DNA of 5,599 bases from Clostridia bacterium (GTDB taxonomy: Bacteria; Bacillota; Clostridia; Oscillospirales; Acutalibacteraceae). The position numbers and the translations under genes are program-made. The stretch is from contig JAFTCS010000056.1 of assembly GCA_017454565.1 (NCBI GenBank), positions 1-5,599 of the forward strand. Reading direction: 5' to 3'. Below the pieces are notes generated by a model, which saw only the letters and a program-made list of their open reading frames with translations, was not told the origin of the DNA and searched no databases. Below are positions 5,520 through 5,599 of this stretch, piece by piece (within the stretch, counting starts at the first letter, position 1; each line of letters starts with the position of its first letter).

Positions 5520-5599
5520 TTTCTAAAATCGAACGGAGATATTTTTCGGGATTGTTAAGAATAACATAGCGTTTCAATTTAAGCGATTGTTTTTTTCCA
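5515..5599 (-). CDS. C-terminal fragment of an unidentified protein (5' end outside window)
   Basis: Starting at 5598 on the minus strand, one frame runs open for 27 codons to a TAA at 5515-5517. It encodes a basic, protein-like C-terminus (LKLKRYVILNNPEKYLRSIL, then Glu-Met). The composition, alternating Lys/Arg with Leu/Ile and an Asn-Asn-Pro turn, looks like real coding sequence, unlike the other two frames, of which the one starting at 5599 stops after six codons. The family cannot be told from so little. It lies upstream of citrate synthase on the same strand, but the strong promoter between them suggests separate units. No GC-rich terminator follows the stop. Confidence 0.5.
   Translation of the reverse strand, partial: GKKQSLKLKRYVILNNPEKYLRSILEM

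Noticed and set aside
5553..5566. Rex operator upstream of citrate synthase
   Set aside because: The half-sites are short and the spacing differs from the Rex consensus. The site lies over 110 nt above the promoter, inside a probable coding end.

Overview
The window looks like a chromosomal housekeeping stretch from a low-to-moderate GC Firmicute of class Clostridia, probably a Ruminococcus-like member of the Oscillospiraceae. That placement is inferred from strong AAGGAGG-type ribosome binding sites, AT-rich intergenic DNA around moderately GC-rich genes, a Cys-rich protein family I associate with Clostridia, and a clostridial-looking citrate synthase. No rRNA, tRNA, CRISPR array, transposase or phage gene is visible.

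Layout. On the plus strand, the last 29 codons of an unidentified gene (1-90) are followed by a complete Cys-rich conserved clostridial protein of unknown function (234-1049). It meets the minus-strand genes at a strong hairpin (1064-1104) that can serve as a terminator in both directions. Everything to the right is on the minus strand. Read in transcription order from the right edge, it holds: the tail of an unidentified gene (5515-5599); a near-consensus promoter (5412-5440); citrate synthase (3997-5361); a multi-pass membrane protein with a long acidic tail (2847-3977), starting 19 nt after the citrate synthase stop; a 242-nt structured GC-rich intergenic region; the universal GTPase/ATPase ychF (1507-2604) with its own terminator (1478-1500); and a small single-pass membrane protein that appears split by a one-base frameshift (1127-1376).

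How they fit together. Citrate synthase and the membrane protein are probably one transcription unit. Citrate synthase feeds citrate to 2-oxoglutarate and glutamate synthesis (or a partial TCA cycle), but no aconitase or isocitrate dehydrogenase is alongside. YchF is a stand-alone translation-associated P-loop NTPase. I see no defence, mobile or biosynthetic system. The points most worth following up are the split small membrane protein, the uncharacterised Cys-rich protein, the unknown membrane protein coupled to citrate synthase, and the palindromic intergenic region upstream of ychF.
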